DNA of 64,000 nucleotides, taken from JBEVJK01 sp040510195 (GTDB lineage Bacteria > Pseudomonadota > Alphaproteobacteria > Rhizobiales > Rhizobiaceae). The notes beneath the pieces were generated by a model. The model made no database searches. It was not told where the DNA came from and worked only from the letters and a program-made list of their open reading frames with translations. The translations under genes and the position numbers were made by a program. Positions 28,961-38,425 of the stretch are shown piece by piece (position 1 is the stretch's first letter; the number at the start of each line of letters is the position of its first letter). The stretch lies in the NCBI GenBank assembly GCA_040510195.1, contig JBEVJK010000031.1, forward strand, positions 1 to 64,000, in the 5' to 3' direction.

Positions 28961-29095
28961 CGCCGCCGGCGCCTTTCTGGCCCTCATGGTCCGGTCATCA
29001 GGTGGCCGAGCGAAGTCGCATTGTCAATGGCGGCAATGTGGAAGCGGCGCCCCGCCGGCTGGTCTTTTGCGGCGGGCTGGGCCAGATAAGGGGCC

Positions 29096-29797
29096 ATGTG
29101 CAACCTCTACAACGTCACCACCACGGTCAAGGCGATGCGCGACCTCGTCGCCGCCTTGCGCGACCGCGCCGGCTACAACCAGCCATCGCTCGACATCTTC
29201 CCCAACTACCGGGCGCCGGTGGTGCGCCTGGCCGAAGACGGCGAGCCGGAGCTGGCAATGCTCAACTGGGGCATGCCGACACCACCCGATCGGGTCAAGG
29301 GCAATGCCGACCGCGGCACCACCAACATCCGCAACCCCGGCTTCTCTCATTGGCGCCAGTGGCTCGGTCCGGAGCATCGCTGCCTGGTGCCGGCGACGAG
29401 CTTCGCCGAACCCAGCCCGACGCGCGACGCGACCGGCAAGGTGCCGAACATCTGGTTCGCGCTCGACACGGACCGGCCGCTCTTCTTCTTCGCCGGCCTG
29501 TGGACGCCCTGGCATGGCGTGCGCCGGGTGCGCGACGGCGCCCAGGATTTCGAGCTCTACGGCTTCTTCACGACCAGCCCAAACGCCGTCGTGAGGCCGG
29601 TTCACGAGAAGGCGATGCCGGTGATCCTGACTGCGCCCGACGAGATCGAGGCCTGGCTGCGGGCGCCCTGGAGCGACGCCAAGGCGCTGCAGCGACCGCT
29701 GGCGGACGACCGGCTCCGCATCGTCGAGACGACGCCATACGGACAGGGCCTGCTGCCGCCCGAGGTGGCGACCGAAGCGCAGCTGTCGCTGCTCTAG
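29096..29797 (+). CDS. SOS response-associated peptidase (SRAP/HMCES family)
   Basis: SRAP proteins form a covalent crosslink through Cys2 with abasic sites in single-stranded DNA. The 233-aa protein begins MCNLYNVTTT, so Cys2 is present after Met removal. NWGMPTPP near residue 60 and the conserved His in HEKAMPVIL near 165 complete the active site. The start is the less common MCNLY form rather than MCGR. I see no LexA-type box (GTTC-N7-GTTC) in the upstream 130 bp. Confidence 0.93.
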   Translation: MCNLYNVTTTVKAMRDLVAALRDRAGYNQPSLDIFPNYRAPVVRLAEDGEPELAMLNWGMPTPPDRVKGNADRGTTNIRNPGFSHWRQWLGPEHRCLVPATSFAEPSPTRDATGKVPNIWFALDTDRPLFFFAGLWTPWHGVRRVRDGAQDFELYGFFTTSPNAVVRPVHEKAMPVILTAPDEIEAWLRAPWSDAKALQRPLADDRLRIVETTPYGQGLLPPEVATEAQLSLL

Positions 29798-30673
29798 AGC
29801 ACGGTCGAGCCCGGACCACCCCAGTTCCAGAAGCCTGAAGAAGTTCTCCAACAGCAGCGTGGAAGCGGAAGGCGTTGGCTTCGTCCGGGGTCACGACATG
29901 AATCGAAGCGTCGCGCGGCCACCGTCGGTTTCCGGCGTCGAGCAGGCCATGACGCCGGGTTTGATCGGCAGCCTGGTCGAGGAGCTCAAAAGCGGAAGCG
30001 GAGCTTACACGCTGCAGGAATTCTACACGATTTTCCGGGACAGCCTGGCCGCTGCCAAAAAGGGCAACGTCGAGCAGGTTCTGGGTGAATTGCGGGTCAG
30101 CATCGAGCCTCTCCGTCGTCCGGTTCAGGAGTCTGTGTGCCGCTTCGGGGCATTTCCTGCCGCGCATCAAATAGACTCATTTCTTGATTCGCTCGATCAA
30201 TGGCATCGCCAGCGCGAGGAAATACCGAACATGGGCAGCGTCACAATCGAGAACCTTAGGATCGGGATGGACCGCTTGGAGGGGTTGCTCAACGAATTTG
30301 CACCCTCCGCGACCATGAAGTCGACGATACGGCCCAATGAAAATACGGCGAGCAGGTCATACGGCGGTTTCGCTCCTGTCGATCCGCCAACCCTGCACGG
30401 TGCGCCCGGGCTTTCTCATTCCGCCGATGCCACAGGACCTGCCGCCGCCGCGGCCAATGGACATGGTCACTCTTCGAGGCCATATGGGGAACCTTCAGAG
30501 TGCGCTGGCCGACTGGTCTTCCAGCCTGAGATCACCTTCGCGTGGCGGCGTCCCCGGATCGAATCGGCAGTAAGGCGCGCCACGCCGCCCCAGCCCTTCG
30601 CGCTCGGTTCCACCGTGCCGGCTTGCCCGGCGGCGGCGGCGACCCTAGTCTCTCGCCGAGCGAGGACCCGGGC

Positions 30674-31516
<843 letters not shown>

Positions 31517-31524
31517 GAGGCGTG

Positions 31525-31977
31525 ATGGCAGAGCTTGAAATTCGCCCGCTCGAACTGGCCGACGAGGCCGACTGGCGACGGCTGTGGAAGGCTTATCTGA
31601 CCTTCTACGAAACCTCGGTGCCCGAGGCGGTCTACCGCCTCACTTGGCGGCGCCTGTTCGATCCCGGTCCGTTCGAGCCCAAGGGCTTCCTGGCGCTCGC
31701 CGGCGGCCGGCCAGTCGGGCTGGTGCACTACATCTTCCACCGCACCTGCTGGGCCGAAGCCGACAATTGCTACCTGCAGGACCTCTTCACCGACGAGGCG
31801 TCGCGCGGCCTCGGCGTCGGCGCAACGCTGATCGAGGCGGTTCGCCAGGCGGCCGCGGCGCGCGGCGTGACCAATGTCTATTGGATGACGCACGAGACCA
31901 ACGCCCGGGCGCGCCGGCTCTACGACCGGGTCGCCCGGCGCACCGGCTTCATCGAATACGACCTCGTGCCGGGCTGA
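31525..31977 (+). CDS. GNAT family N-acetyltransferase
   Basis: 150-aa acetyl-CoA-dependent transferase. The acetyl-CoA pyrophosphate loop is SRGLGVGATLIEAV near residue 94, followed by the C-terminal strand VYWMTHETNARARRLYD. The ATG has AGGAGG 6 bp upstream. It lies between the MoxR ATPase and its VWA partner, 8 bp after moxR and overlapping the VWA start by one base, so all three are probably translated from one message. The substrate is unknown. Confidence 0.9.
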   Translation: MAELEIRPLELADEADWRRLWKAYLTFYETSVPEAVYRLTWRRLFDPGPFEPKGFLALAGGRPVGLVHYIFHRTCWAEADNCYLQDLFTDEASRGLGVGATLIEAVRQAAAARGVTNVYWMTHETNARARRLYDRVARRTGFIEYDLVPG

Positions 31978-33170
31978 TGTTCCTGCCCTTCTTCCTGGAG
32001 CTGAAGGCGGCCGGGGTGCCGACCTCGCTGAGGGAATATCTCGGCCTCCTCGAAGGCCTGGAGGCCGGGCTCGTCGACCACGACGTCGAGGGCTTCTACT
32101 TCCTGGCGCGTGCCGCGCTGGTCAAGGACGAACGACACATCGACCGCTTCGACCGCGTCTTCGCCCATGCGTTCCGCGGTGTCGACCGGGCGGGCGCCGA
32201 AGGCGGGCCGAGCCTCGAGGCCTTGCCGGAGGACTGGCTGAGGCGGCTCGCCGAGAAGCATCTGAGCGAGGAAGAGAAGCGTCTGGTGGAGGCGCTTGGC
32301 GGCTTCGATGCGCTGATGGCGACGTTGAGAAAGCGGCTGGCGGAGCAGAAGGGCCGGCACCAGGGCGGCTCCAAATGGATCGGCACGGCCGGCACGTCGC
32401 CCTTCGGCGCTTATGGCTTCAACCCCGAAGGCGTGCGCATCGGGCAGGAGGAAAGCCGCCACCGCCGGGCGGTCAAGGTGTGGGACCGGCGCGAGTTCCG
32501 CGACCTCGACGATTCGGTCGAGCTCGGCACGCGCAACATCAAGGTGGCGTTGAAGCGGCTCAGGCGCTGGGTCCGCGAGGGCGCCGAGGAGGAGCTCGAT
32601 CTCCCCGGCACCATCCACGCGACGGCGGAGCACGGCTATCTCGACGTGCGCACGCGGCCGGAGCGGAAGAACGCCGTCAGATTGCTCATGCTCTACGACA
32701 TCGGCGGCTCGATGGACGACCATGTGCGCGTCGTGGAGGAGCTGTTCTCGGCCGTGCGGGCCGAGGTCCGCCACCTCGTCCATTTCTATTTCCACAACTG
32801 CCTCTACGAAAGCGTCTGGAAGGACAATCGCCGCCGCCACGTCGAACGGATCGGCACCGACGCGCTGCTCAACACCTACGGCCGGGACTACAAGATGATC
32901 GTCGTCGGCGACGCCTCCATGTCTGCCTACGAGCTGCTGCAGTCCGGCGGCTCGGTCGAGCATTGGAATGCCGAGCCGGGGAAGGTCTGGCTGGAGCGCC
33001 TGCTGCGCCAGTGGCCGGACGCCGTGTGGCTGAACCCCGTGCGTCGCGAGCATTGGGGCTTCACCCAGTCGATCGGCATCGTGGGATCTTTGTTTTGCGA
33101 CCGCATGTTCCCGCTGACGCTGGCCGGCCTCGACGAGGCGGTGCGCACGCTGGCGAGGCGCACGCATTGA
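31977..33170 (+). CDS. VWA-domain protein, CoxE-like (COG3825 type)
   Basis: 397-aa cytoplasmic protein paired with MoxR. The N-terminal half is helical and charged; the C-terminal half is a von Willebrand A domain starting near residue 235 (AVRLLMLYDIGGSMDDH). The metal site DxSxS is DIGGS here: the first Ser is Gly, so the MIDAS is altered. The translation overlaps the GNAT gene (TGATG). MoxR/VWA pairs load or remodel enzymes such as CO dehydrogenase; no such enzyme is encoded in this window. Confidence 0.87.
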   Translation: MFLPFFLELKAAGVPTSLREYLGLLEGLEAGLVDHDVEGFYFLARAALVKDERHIDRFDRVFAHAFRGVDRAGAEGGPSLEALPEDWLRRLAEKHLSEEEKRLVEALGGFDALMATLRKRLAEQKGRHQGGSKWIGTAGTSPFGAYGFNPEGVRIGQEESRHRRAVKVWDRREFRDLDDSVELGTRNIKVALKRLRRWVREGAEEELDLPGTIHATAEHGYLDVRTRPERKNAVRLLMLYDIGGSMDDHVRVVEELFSAVRAEVRHLVHFYFHNCLYESVWKDNRRRHVERIGTDALLNTYGRDYKMIVVGDASMSAYELLQSGGSVEHWNAEPGKVWLERLLRQWPDAVWLNPVRREHWGFTQSIGIVGSLFCDRMFPLTLAGLDEAVRTLARRTH

Positions 33171-33186
33171 TGTCGTTGGAGAGCCG

Positions 33187-33987
33187 ATGCCCAGCTTCAT
33201 GTGCGTCCAGTGCGGCACCGAGTTCGCGGCGAGCGAGGCGCCTCCCGCGCACTGCCCGATCTGCGAGGACGAGCGGCAATATGTCCGTCATGACGGCCAG
33301 GCCTGGACCACCATGGCCGCACTCGCCGAGGACCACCGGCTGACGATCCGCCCGGACGACGGCGTGCTGGGCTTCGGCGTCGAGCCCCGCTTCGCCATTG
33401 GCCAGCGGGCGCTGCTTGCCGAGACCGACCACGGCAACGTCCTTTGGGACTGCGTCAGCCTGGTGAACGACCTCGCTGTGGCGGCGATCGCCAGCCGCGG
33501 CGGCCTCGCCGCCATCGCCATCTCACACTGCCACTACTACTCGGCCATGGTGGAATGGAGCCGCGCCTTCGGCGAGGTGCCGATCCACATCCATGCCGAC
33601 GACCGGCAATGGGTCATGCGGCCCGATCCGGCGGTTCGCTTCTGGGAGGGCGAGACGCTTCCGCTCAATCCGCAGCTGACGCTGATCCGCTGCGGCGGCC
33701 ACTTCGCCGGCGGCCAGGTGCTGCATTGGCGCGGGCGATCCGGCGGCGACGCCATCCTCGCCGGCGACATCCTGCAGGTCGTGCCGACCCGCCGCCATCT
33801 GAGCTTCATGCGCAGCTACCCCAACCTGATCCCGCTCAACGCCCGCACGGTGCGCCGCATCGCCGCCGCCGTGGCGCCGTTCCGCTACGACCACATCTAC
33901 GGCGCCTGGTGGGACACCAACGTCATCGGCAACGCCGAGACCGCCATGGCGACCTCCGTCGAGCGCTATCTGGCGGCCATCGCCTGA
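33187..33987 (+). CDS. metallo-beta-lactamase-fold protein with N-terminal zinc ribbon
   Basis: 266-aa protein. Cys 6, 9, 23 and 26 form a small zinc ribbon; the MBL fold follows. The canonical HxHxDH motif is replaced by SHCHYYSAM near residue 118, which keeps two His but lacks the Asp and last His, so hydrolytic activity may be lost or changed. GGHFAGG and LAGDILQVVPTRR are the later metal-loop equivalents. It follows the VWA gene by 16 bp. Confidence 0.8.
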   Translation: MPSFMCVQCGTEFAASEAPPAHCPICEDERQYVRHDGQAWTTMAALAEDHRLTIRPDDGVLGFGVEPRFAIGQRALLAETDHGNVLWDCVSLVNDLAVAAIASRGGLAAIAISHCHYYSAMVEWSRAFGEVPIHIHADDRQWVMRPDPAVRFWEGETLPLNPQLTLIRCGGHFAGGQVLHWRGRSGGDAILAGDILQVVPTRRHLSFMRSYPNLIPLNARTVRRIAAAVAPFRYDHIYGAWWDTNVIGNAETAMATSVERYLAAIA

Positions 33988-34051
33988 GCCGGCAAAGGGA
34001 ACCGCGGCCGGTCGCACGCGTTGGCGCACAGCGCGAACAGAGAGGGGTCGG

Positions 34052-34588
34052 ATGGAACAGCTTGTCGAGGAGTTCGGACACCAGACCTTCGTGTCGTTCC
34101 CGGTAATCGCGGCGCGCCTGCTGCTGGCGACCATCTTCGGCGCGGCGATCGGCTTCGAGCGCGAGTGGCGCGACCGTCCCGCCGGGATACGCACCCACAT
34201 CCTGGTCTGCGTCGCGGCGGCCACCTTCGGCATCCTGACCGTCGAGATCAGCCATGCATCGGCCTTTGCCTTCGAGACGGCCCGCTTCGATCCAATCCGC
34301 GTCGTCGAGGCGGTGACGGCCGGCGTCGCCTTCCTGGCGGCCGGCGTGGTCATCTTCACGCGCGGCGAGGTGCAGGGACTGACCACCGGGGCCGGCATGT
34401 GGCTCGCGGGCGCCATTGGCATCTCCTGCGGCCTGGGCTTCTGGCAGATCGCGCTCTTCGCCACCGTGCTGGCGCTGGTGGTGCTGAGCGTGCTGCAGGT
34501 GTTCGCGATCCGCCCCGCATCCGACGGCGACAGGCAACGCAAGCCCAAGGAGCGCAACGACCCGTCGAGAGGCAAGCGTTCCGACTAG
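34052..34588 (+). CDS. MgtC/SapB family membrane protein
   Basis: 178-aa inner-membrane protein with about five hydrophobic segments and the MgtC signature (RLLLATIFGAAIGFEREWRD, PAGIRTHILVCVAAATFGIL). The C-terminal cytosolic tail is short and basic (SDGDRQRKPKERN); the ACT-like domain of true MgtC is absent. MgtC homologues are linked to Mg2+ limitation and ATP homeostasis; the shorter members are not functionally defined. Confidence 0.88.
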   Translation: MEQLVEEFGHQTFVSFPVIAARLLLATIFGAAIGFEREWRDRPAGIRTHILVCVAAATFGILTVEISHASAFAFETARFDPIRVVEAVTAGVAFLAAGVVIFTRGEVQGLTTGAGMWLAGAIGISCGLGFWQIALFATVLALVVLSVLQVFAIRPASDGDRQRKPKERNDPSRGKRSD

Positions 34589-34599
34589 GGCCATCTCGA

Positions 34600-34628
34600 T
34601 TGCCCGAGCGGCAAAACATTGGTATGGA
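34600..34628 (+). promoter_or_regulatory. possible leuC promoter
   Basis: TTGCCC (34600-34605), 17 bp, TATGGA (34623-34628). The predicted start near 34635 would leave a leader of about 190 bases before leuC and would coincide with the ATG of the small ORF. Confidence 0.35.
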
Positions 34629-34634
34629 CCGGCC

Positions 34635-34751
34635 ATGGAAGAGCTCTTCGGAGATCCGGCCTATAAGGGGTTCGTGCTGCAGGACAGGAAGCGCCTGCCG
34701 GCGCGCTTCTTCATGCGCCTGTCGGGGGCGCGGACCTGCCTCCTAGGCTGA
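34635..34751 (+). CDS. possible 38-aa leader peptide upstream of leuC
   Basis: Small frame MEELFGDPAYKGFVLQDRKR and 18 further residues, with six Leu in 38, two adjacent near the end (CLLG stop). There is no strong ribosome site, so it would be near-leaderless if the promoter above is right. A hairpin follows 11 bp later. A leader-peptide role in leuC control is inference; chance or a gene remnant is possible. Confidence 0.25.
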   Translation: MEELFGDPAYKGFVLQDRKRLPARFFMRLSGARTCLLG

Positions 34752-34761
34752 TCGGCCAGCA

Positions 34762-34782
34762 GTGGCGGCCGTCGGCTGCCAC
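34762..34782 (+). promoter_or_regulatory. stem-loop in the leuC leader
   Basis: 9-bp stem with one G-T pair (34762-34770 with 34774-34782, loop GTC), 41 bp before the leuC start. There is no U-tract, so it is not a classical terminator. Confidence 0.5.
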
Positions 34783-34823
34783 CCGAAGCTCCCGATCCAC
34801 CGCTCTATCCAGGGGTTCCAGAC

Positions 34824-36236
34824 ATGAGCGCGCCTAGCACACTTTACGACAAGATCTTCGACCAGCACGTGGTGCACCGCCAGGACGACGGCACCTGCCT
34901 GCTCTACATCGACCGCCATCTGGTGCACGAGGTGACCAGCCCGCAGGCCTTCGAGGGGCTCAGGATGAGCGGCCGCAAGGTGCGTCATCCCGAGCGCACG
35001 CTGGCGGTGGTCGACCACAACGTGCCGACCTCGCCGGACCGGCGTTTCGGCATCAAGAACGAGGAAAGCCGCATCCAGGTCGAGGCGCTGGCCAGGAACG
35101 CCGTCGATTTCGGCGTCGAATATTTTTCCGAGAACGACGTCCGCCAGGGCATCGTCCACATCGTCGGCCCCGAGCAGGGCTTCACGCTGCCCGGCATGAC
35201 CATCGTGTGTGGCGACAGCCATACCTCCACGCATGGCGCATTCGGCGCGCTGGCGCACGGCATCGGCACGTCGGAGGTCGAGCACGTTCTGGCCACCCAG
35301 ACACTGATCCAGAAGAAGGCCAAAAACATGCTGGTGCGCGTCGATGGGGTGTTGCCCGACGGCGTGACCGCCAAGGACATCATCCTCGCCATCATCGGCG
35401 AGATCGGCACCGCCGGCGGCACCGGCCACGTCATCGAATATGCCGGCGAGGCCATCCGGTCGCTGTCGATGGAAGGCCGGATGACCATCTGCAACATGTC
35501 GATCGAGGGTGGCGCCCGGGCCGGGCTGATCGCCCCCGACGCGGCCACCTTCGCCTACATCAAGGGCCGTCCGCGAGCCCCCAAGGGGGCCGCCTGGGAC
35601 ATGGCGACGGCCTATTGGGAGACGCTCAAGACCGACGACGGGGCGCATTTCGACCGCACCGTCGTGCTCGACGCGGCCAACCTGCCGCCCATCGTCAGCT
35701 GGGGGTCGTCACCCGAGGACGTCGTCTCGGTCACCGGCATGGTGCCCGATCCGCTGCTGATCGACGACGAGACCAAGCGCGCCTCCAAGCAGCGGGCGCT
35801 CGACTATATGGGGCTCACCGCCGGAACCCGCATCACCGACATCGCGCTCGACCGGGTGTTCATCGGCTCCTGCACCAATGGGCGCATCGAGGACCTGAGA
35901 GCCGTGGCAAAGGTGGTCGAAGGGCGGACGGTGAACCCGCGCGTCAACGCCATGATCGTCCCCGGCTCCGGCCTGGTAAAGGAGCAGGCGGAGGCAGAAG
36001 GGCTGGATCGCATCTTCCGCGCCGCCGGCTTCGACTGGCGCGAGCCGGGGTGTTCGATGTGCCTGGCGATGAACGACGACCGGCTGGCGCCGGGCGAGCG
36101 GTGCGCCTCGACCTCGAACCGCAACTTCGAGGGACGGCAGGGCTACAAGGGGCGCACCCATCTGGTGTCGCCGGCGATGGCAGCCGCAGCGGCGATCGCC
36201 GGGCATTTCGTCGACATCCGCGACTGGAAGGGCTGA
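34824..36236 (+). CDS. leuC: 3-isopropylmalate dehydratase large subunit
   Basis: Aconitase-family [4Fe-4S] enzyme isomerising 2- to 3-isopropylmalate in leucine synthesis. The 470-aa protein keeps the cluster ligands in FIGSCTNGR near residue 347 and PGCSMCLAMN near 410, plus VCGDSHTSTHGAFG near 130. Its partner LeuD is not in this window, as is usual in rhizobia where leuC and leuD are apart. The ATG at 34824 has AGGGG upstream. Confidence 0.96.
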   Translation: MSAPSTLYDKIFDQHVVHRQDDGTCLLYIDRHLVHEVTSPQAFEGLRMSGRKVRHPERTLAVVDHNVPTSPDRRFGIKNEESRIQVEALARNAVDFGVEYFSENDVRQGIVHIVGPEQGFTLPGMTIVCGDSHTSTHGAFGALAHGIGTSEVEHVLATQTLIQKKAKNMLVRVDGVLPDGVTAKDIILAIIGEIGTAGGTGHVIEYAGEAIRSLSMEGRMTICNMSIEGGARAGLIAPDAATFAYIKGRPRAPKGAAWDMATAYWETLKTDDGAHFDRTVVLDAANLPPIVSWGSSPEDVVSVTGMVPDPLLIDDETKRASKQRALDYMGLTAGTRITDIALDRVFIGSCTNGRIEDLRAVAKVVEGRTVNPRVNAMIVPGSGLVKEQAEAEGLDRIFRAAGFDWREPGCSMCLAMNDDRLAPGERCASTSNRNFEGRQGYKGRTHLVSPAMAAAAAIAGHFVDIRDWKG

Positions 36237-36251
36237 GATTCCGGGCCTGCG

Positions 36252-36557
36252 CTAGCGCCGGATGATCTCGTGGAAGCTTTCGCGCTGGCCGGGCTGTTCG
36301 ACGGCGACGACCAGCGCCAGCTGGCGTTCGTCGAAGATATGGAACCACTCGTCCCATTCCACGAGGTCGTAGCCGCCGGCATTGGGCGGCCGCTCCGGGC
36401 GATCCTGGTCCTCGTAGGCATGCTGGTCGAAGACCAGCCGCAGCACCGGCTGTACGCCGCCGGCGGGCGAGGAATCGATCACCGCCGGAAAGCCGGAACG
36501 CGCGGCCGCCCAGTCGCGGATCGCCTGGTGGTCGGTCAAGGTTATGGTCTCGGCCAT
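36252..36557 (-). CDS. conserved hypothetical protein, probably general-stress regulated
   Basis: 101-aa soluble acidic protein (MAETITLTDHQAIRDWAAAR, then a PxLRLVFDQHAYEDQDRPERP stretch and WFHIFDERQLALVVA). No named family recognised. The fold looks like a compact alpha-beta domain. A perfect GGAAC-N17-CGTT promoter ends about 27 bp upstream of the ATG, so it should be induced by the EcfG stress sigma factor. It is convergent with leuC. Confidence 0.75.
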   Translation of the reverse strand: MAETITLTDHQAIRDWAAARSGFPAVIDSSPAGGVQPVLRLVFDQHAYEDQDRPERPPNAGGYDLVEWDEWFHIFDERQLALVVAVEQPGQRESFHEIIRR

Positions 36558-36583
36558 TCTCGGGTCTCCTTCTCACGGGCTGC

Positions 36584-36609
36584 AACGCCGGCCATCGGCG
36601 AGGGGTTCC
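36584..36609 (-). promoter_or_regulatory. EcfG-type promoter of the 101-aa stress gene
   Basis: Minus-strand GGAAC (36609-36605), 17 bp, CGTT (36587-36584). Spacing and both boxes match the general-stress consensus exactly, and the start codon lies 27 bp downstream. Confidence 0.75.
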
Positions 36610-36708
36610 GGCCATCATAGCGCACCGATCAGGCGCGGCGGAGCCGCCGCGTTAACGTCTTTTTTCTTGTCGCCATGGTTGTATCTTGCCGGAACGGGAC
36701 GGTGGGAC

Positions 36709-37899
36709 ATGAGCGGCGCAGGGTTCATCCTGGCGATCAATCTCTTCGTGGCAGGGCTGATCTCGGCCGCCTTCATGATGGTGGCCGTGTTCGACCGCGG
36801 CCGCGTCGCGGCGCGCTGGCTGGCCTTCGCCTATGCCGCCGGCACAGGCTTCTTCGCCATCGAAGCGGCCATCCCGATGCTCGCCAATGCGCGGCTGGCG
36901 GTGGTGGCGGCGGCGATGTCGATGCTCGTCGGCATGGCGGCCTTCAACGTCGGGCTCGCCCGCAAATACGACCGAAAGGTGCCGCGCCTGGCGCTTTGTG
37001 CGATCCTGCTCGTCTCGGTCGTCGTTCTCTACGCGATCCAGGACCTGCCGCGCCAATCGCCGACGCGAATGTTCGCCTACCAGACCCCCTTTGCGCTGAT
37101 GCAGCTCGTCGGCGCGTCGATCGTCCTTTCGGCGCGGGACCGGCGCGGGCTCGACAATCTGCTGGTCGGGCTGCTCGCGGCATCGGCGGTGCAGTTCCTT
37201 TCCAAGCCGCTGCTCGCCGGCGCTTTCGGCGGCTGGGGCGACCGCCCGCAGGACTATATCGGCAGCACCTATGCGCTGATCAGCCAGACGATGGCGACGG
37301 TGTTCGCGCTGGCGATCGCACTCCTGGTGATGGTGATCCTGGTGCGCGACGTGCTGGCCGATGCGACGCGGCGCTCCGAGACCGACACGCTGTCGGGGTT
37401 GCTCAACAGGCGCGGCTTCGAGGAGCGGGCCGATCGCGCGGTGCGCGAGGCGGTGCGCCGGGAGGGGCCCCTGGCGCTGGTGATCGCCGACCTCGACCAC
37501 TTCAAGTCGATAAACGACAGCTACGGCCACGCGGCGGGCGATGCGGTCATCGCGGCCTTCGCCCGCTTCGTCGCCGATGCGACGACGGGAGACGGCGTGG
37601 CAGGGCGCATCGGCGGCGAGGAGTTCGCCATCGTGCTGCCGGCCACCAACATCGTCGCCGCGCGGCTTTTCGCGGAAGGGGCGCGCAGCGCCTTTGCGGC
37701 GCTACCGGTCGACGGGTTGCCGGACGACGTCCGCTTCACCGCGAGCTTCGGCGTTGCCGAGCTGGCGCCGGGCGAGACCACGCGCGACCTGATGCGGCGT
37801 GCCGACGGGGCGCTCTACGAAGCCAAGAAGGCAGGACGCGACTGCGTGCGCGTGTCGCTCGCCGCCGGGCGGCTGCGGCCGTTGACGCGCGCCGGTTGA
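36709..37899 (+). CDS. membrane diguanylate cyclase (GGDEF)
   Basis: 396-aa protein with six hydrophobic helices (residues 5-215) and a C-terminal GGDEF domain making c-di-GMP. The catalytic motif is GRIGGEEFAIVLP near residue 302, active by family rules; DLDHFKSINDSYGHAAGD precedes it. No RxxD inhibitory site is seen just before GGEEF. The ATG at 36709 begins MSGAGFILAINLFV. It is divergent from the 101-aa stress gene. Input signal unknown. Confidence 0.92.
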   Translation: MSGAGFILAINLFVAGLISAAFMMVAVFDRGRVAARWLAFAYAAGTGFFAIEAAIPMLANARLAVVAAAMSMLVGMAAFNVGLARKYDRKVPRLALCAILLVSVVVLYAIQDLPRQSPTRMFAYQTPFALMQLVGASIVLSARDRRGLDNLLVGLLAASAVQFLSKPLLAGAFGGWGDRPQDYIGSTYALISQTMATVFALAIALLVMVILVRDVLADATRRSETDTLSGLLNRRGFEERADRAVREAVRREGPLALVIADLDHFKSINDSYGHAAGDAVIAAFARFVADATTGDGVAGRIGGEEFAIVLPATNIVAARLFAEGARSAFAALPVDGLPDDVRFTASFGVAELAPGETTRDLMRRADGALYEAKKAGRDCVRVSLAAGRLRPLTRAG

Positions 37900-37907
37900 A
37901 CGGCCGT

Positions 37908-38270
37908 TCAGTTGCAGATTAGGGGCGGCTGCGGCACGACGCCGTCGGGCAGGCCGTACATGAAGCTGCGACCGCGCCACATCATCGGAGGCCGGTAGCA
38001 GTTGGAGACGGCGCCGTCGGAGGAGTTGTCATAGACGACCCGCGGCCCGCTGCTCTGCGTGTAGCCCATGAGCTGCCTGGCTCGGTAGCCTTCGCCGACG
38101 ATGATGCGCTTGTAGCCGTAGGGGCTCTGCACGACCAGGTTGCCGAAGGAATCGGCGTAGACGGCGTCGTGCACGAGATCGTCGGCGCTTGCCAGTCCCG
38201 CCATCATGGCCAGGCTGGCCACAAAGCCAAAAGTGCCGGCCGTCAGCCGGGTACGCCGATCGAAACGCAT
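37908..38270 (-). CDS. conserved secreted hypothetical protein
   Basis: 120-aa protein with an N-terminal signal peptide (GTFGFVASLAMMAGLASADD) and a small mature domain with Tyr-rich stretches (SPYGYKRIIVGEG, NCYRPPMMWRGRSFMYGLP). Two Cys may form a disulfide. It resembles secreted hypothetical proteins found in rhizobia; function unknown. The divergent gap to the next gene holds a CtrA-type box. Confidence 0.8.
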   Translation of the reverse strand: MRFDRRTRLTAGTFGFVASLAMMAGLASADDLVHDAVYADSFGNLVVQSPYGYKRIIVGEGYRARQLMGYTQSSGPRVVYDNSSDGAVSNCYRPPMMWRGRSFMYGLPDGVVPQPPLICN

Positions 38271-38309
38271 GCGTCGCGCCCTCCTGAAGCGCCTCCTCGA
38301 CGACCAAGA

Positions 38310-38325
38310 TTAACCTTTTGTTAAC
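38310..38325. promoter_or_regulatory. candidate CtrA-binding box
   Basis: TTAA (38310-38313), 7 bp, TTAAC (38321-38325) matches the TTAA-N7-TTAAC consensus; a third TTAA half follows at 38331. It lies between two divergent secreted-protein genes, about 40 bp upstream of the minus-strand one and 100 bp from the plus-strand one. Confidence 0.55.
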
Positions 38326-38425
38326 CATTGTTAAGAGGCTGCAGCGGCTCTGCGCGGGTAATTTGGCGCACATGGTTAACGGCCACGATTGCCGGGCCGC
38401 AGGGAACGCCTTAGGTTTTACCACC

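Noticed and set aside
28961..29095. LexA box for the SRAP gene
   Set aside because: No GTTC-N7-GTTC or close variant was found in the upstream region.
34052..34588. True virulence-type MgtC
   Set aside because: The protein lacks the C-terminal ACT-like domain, so only the family name is used.
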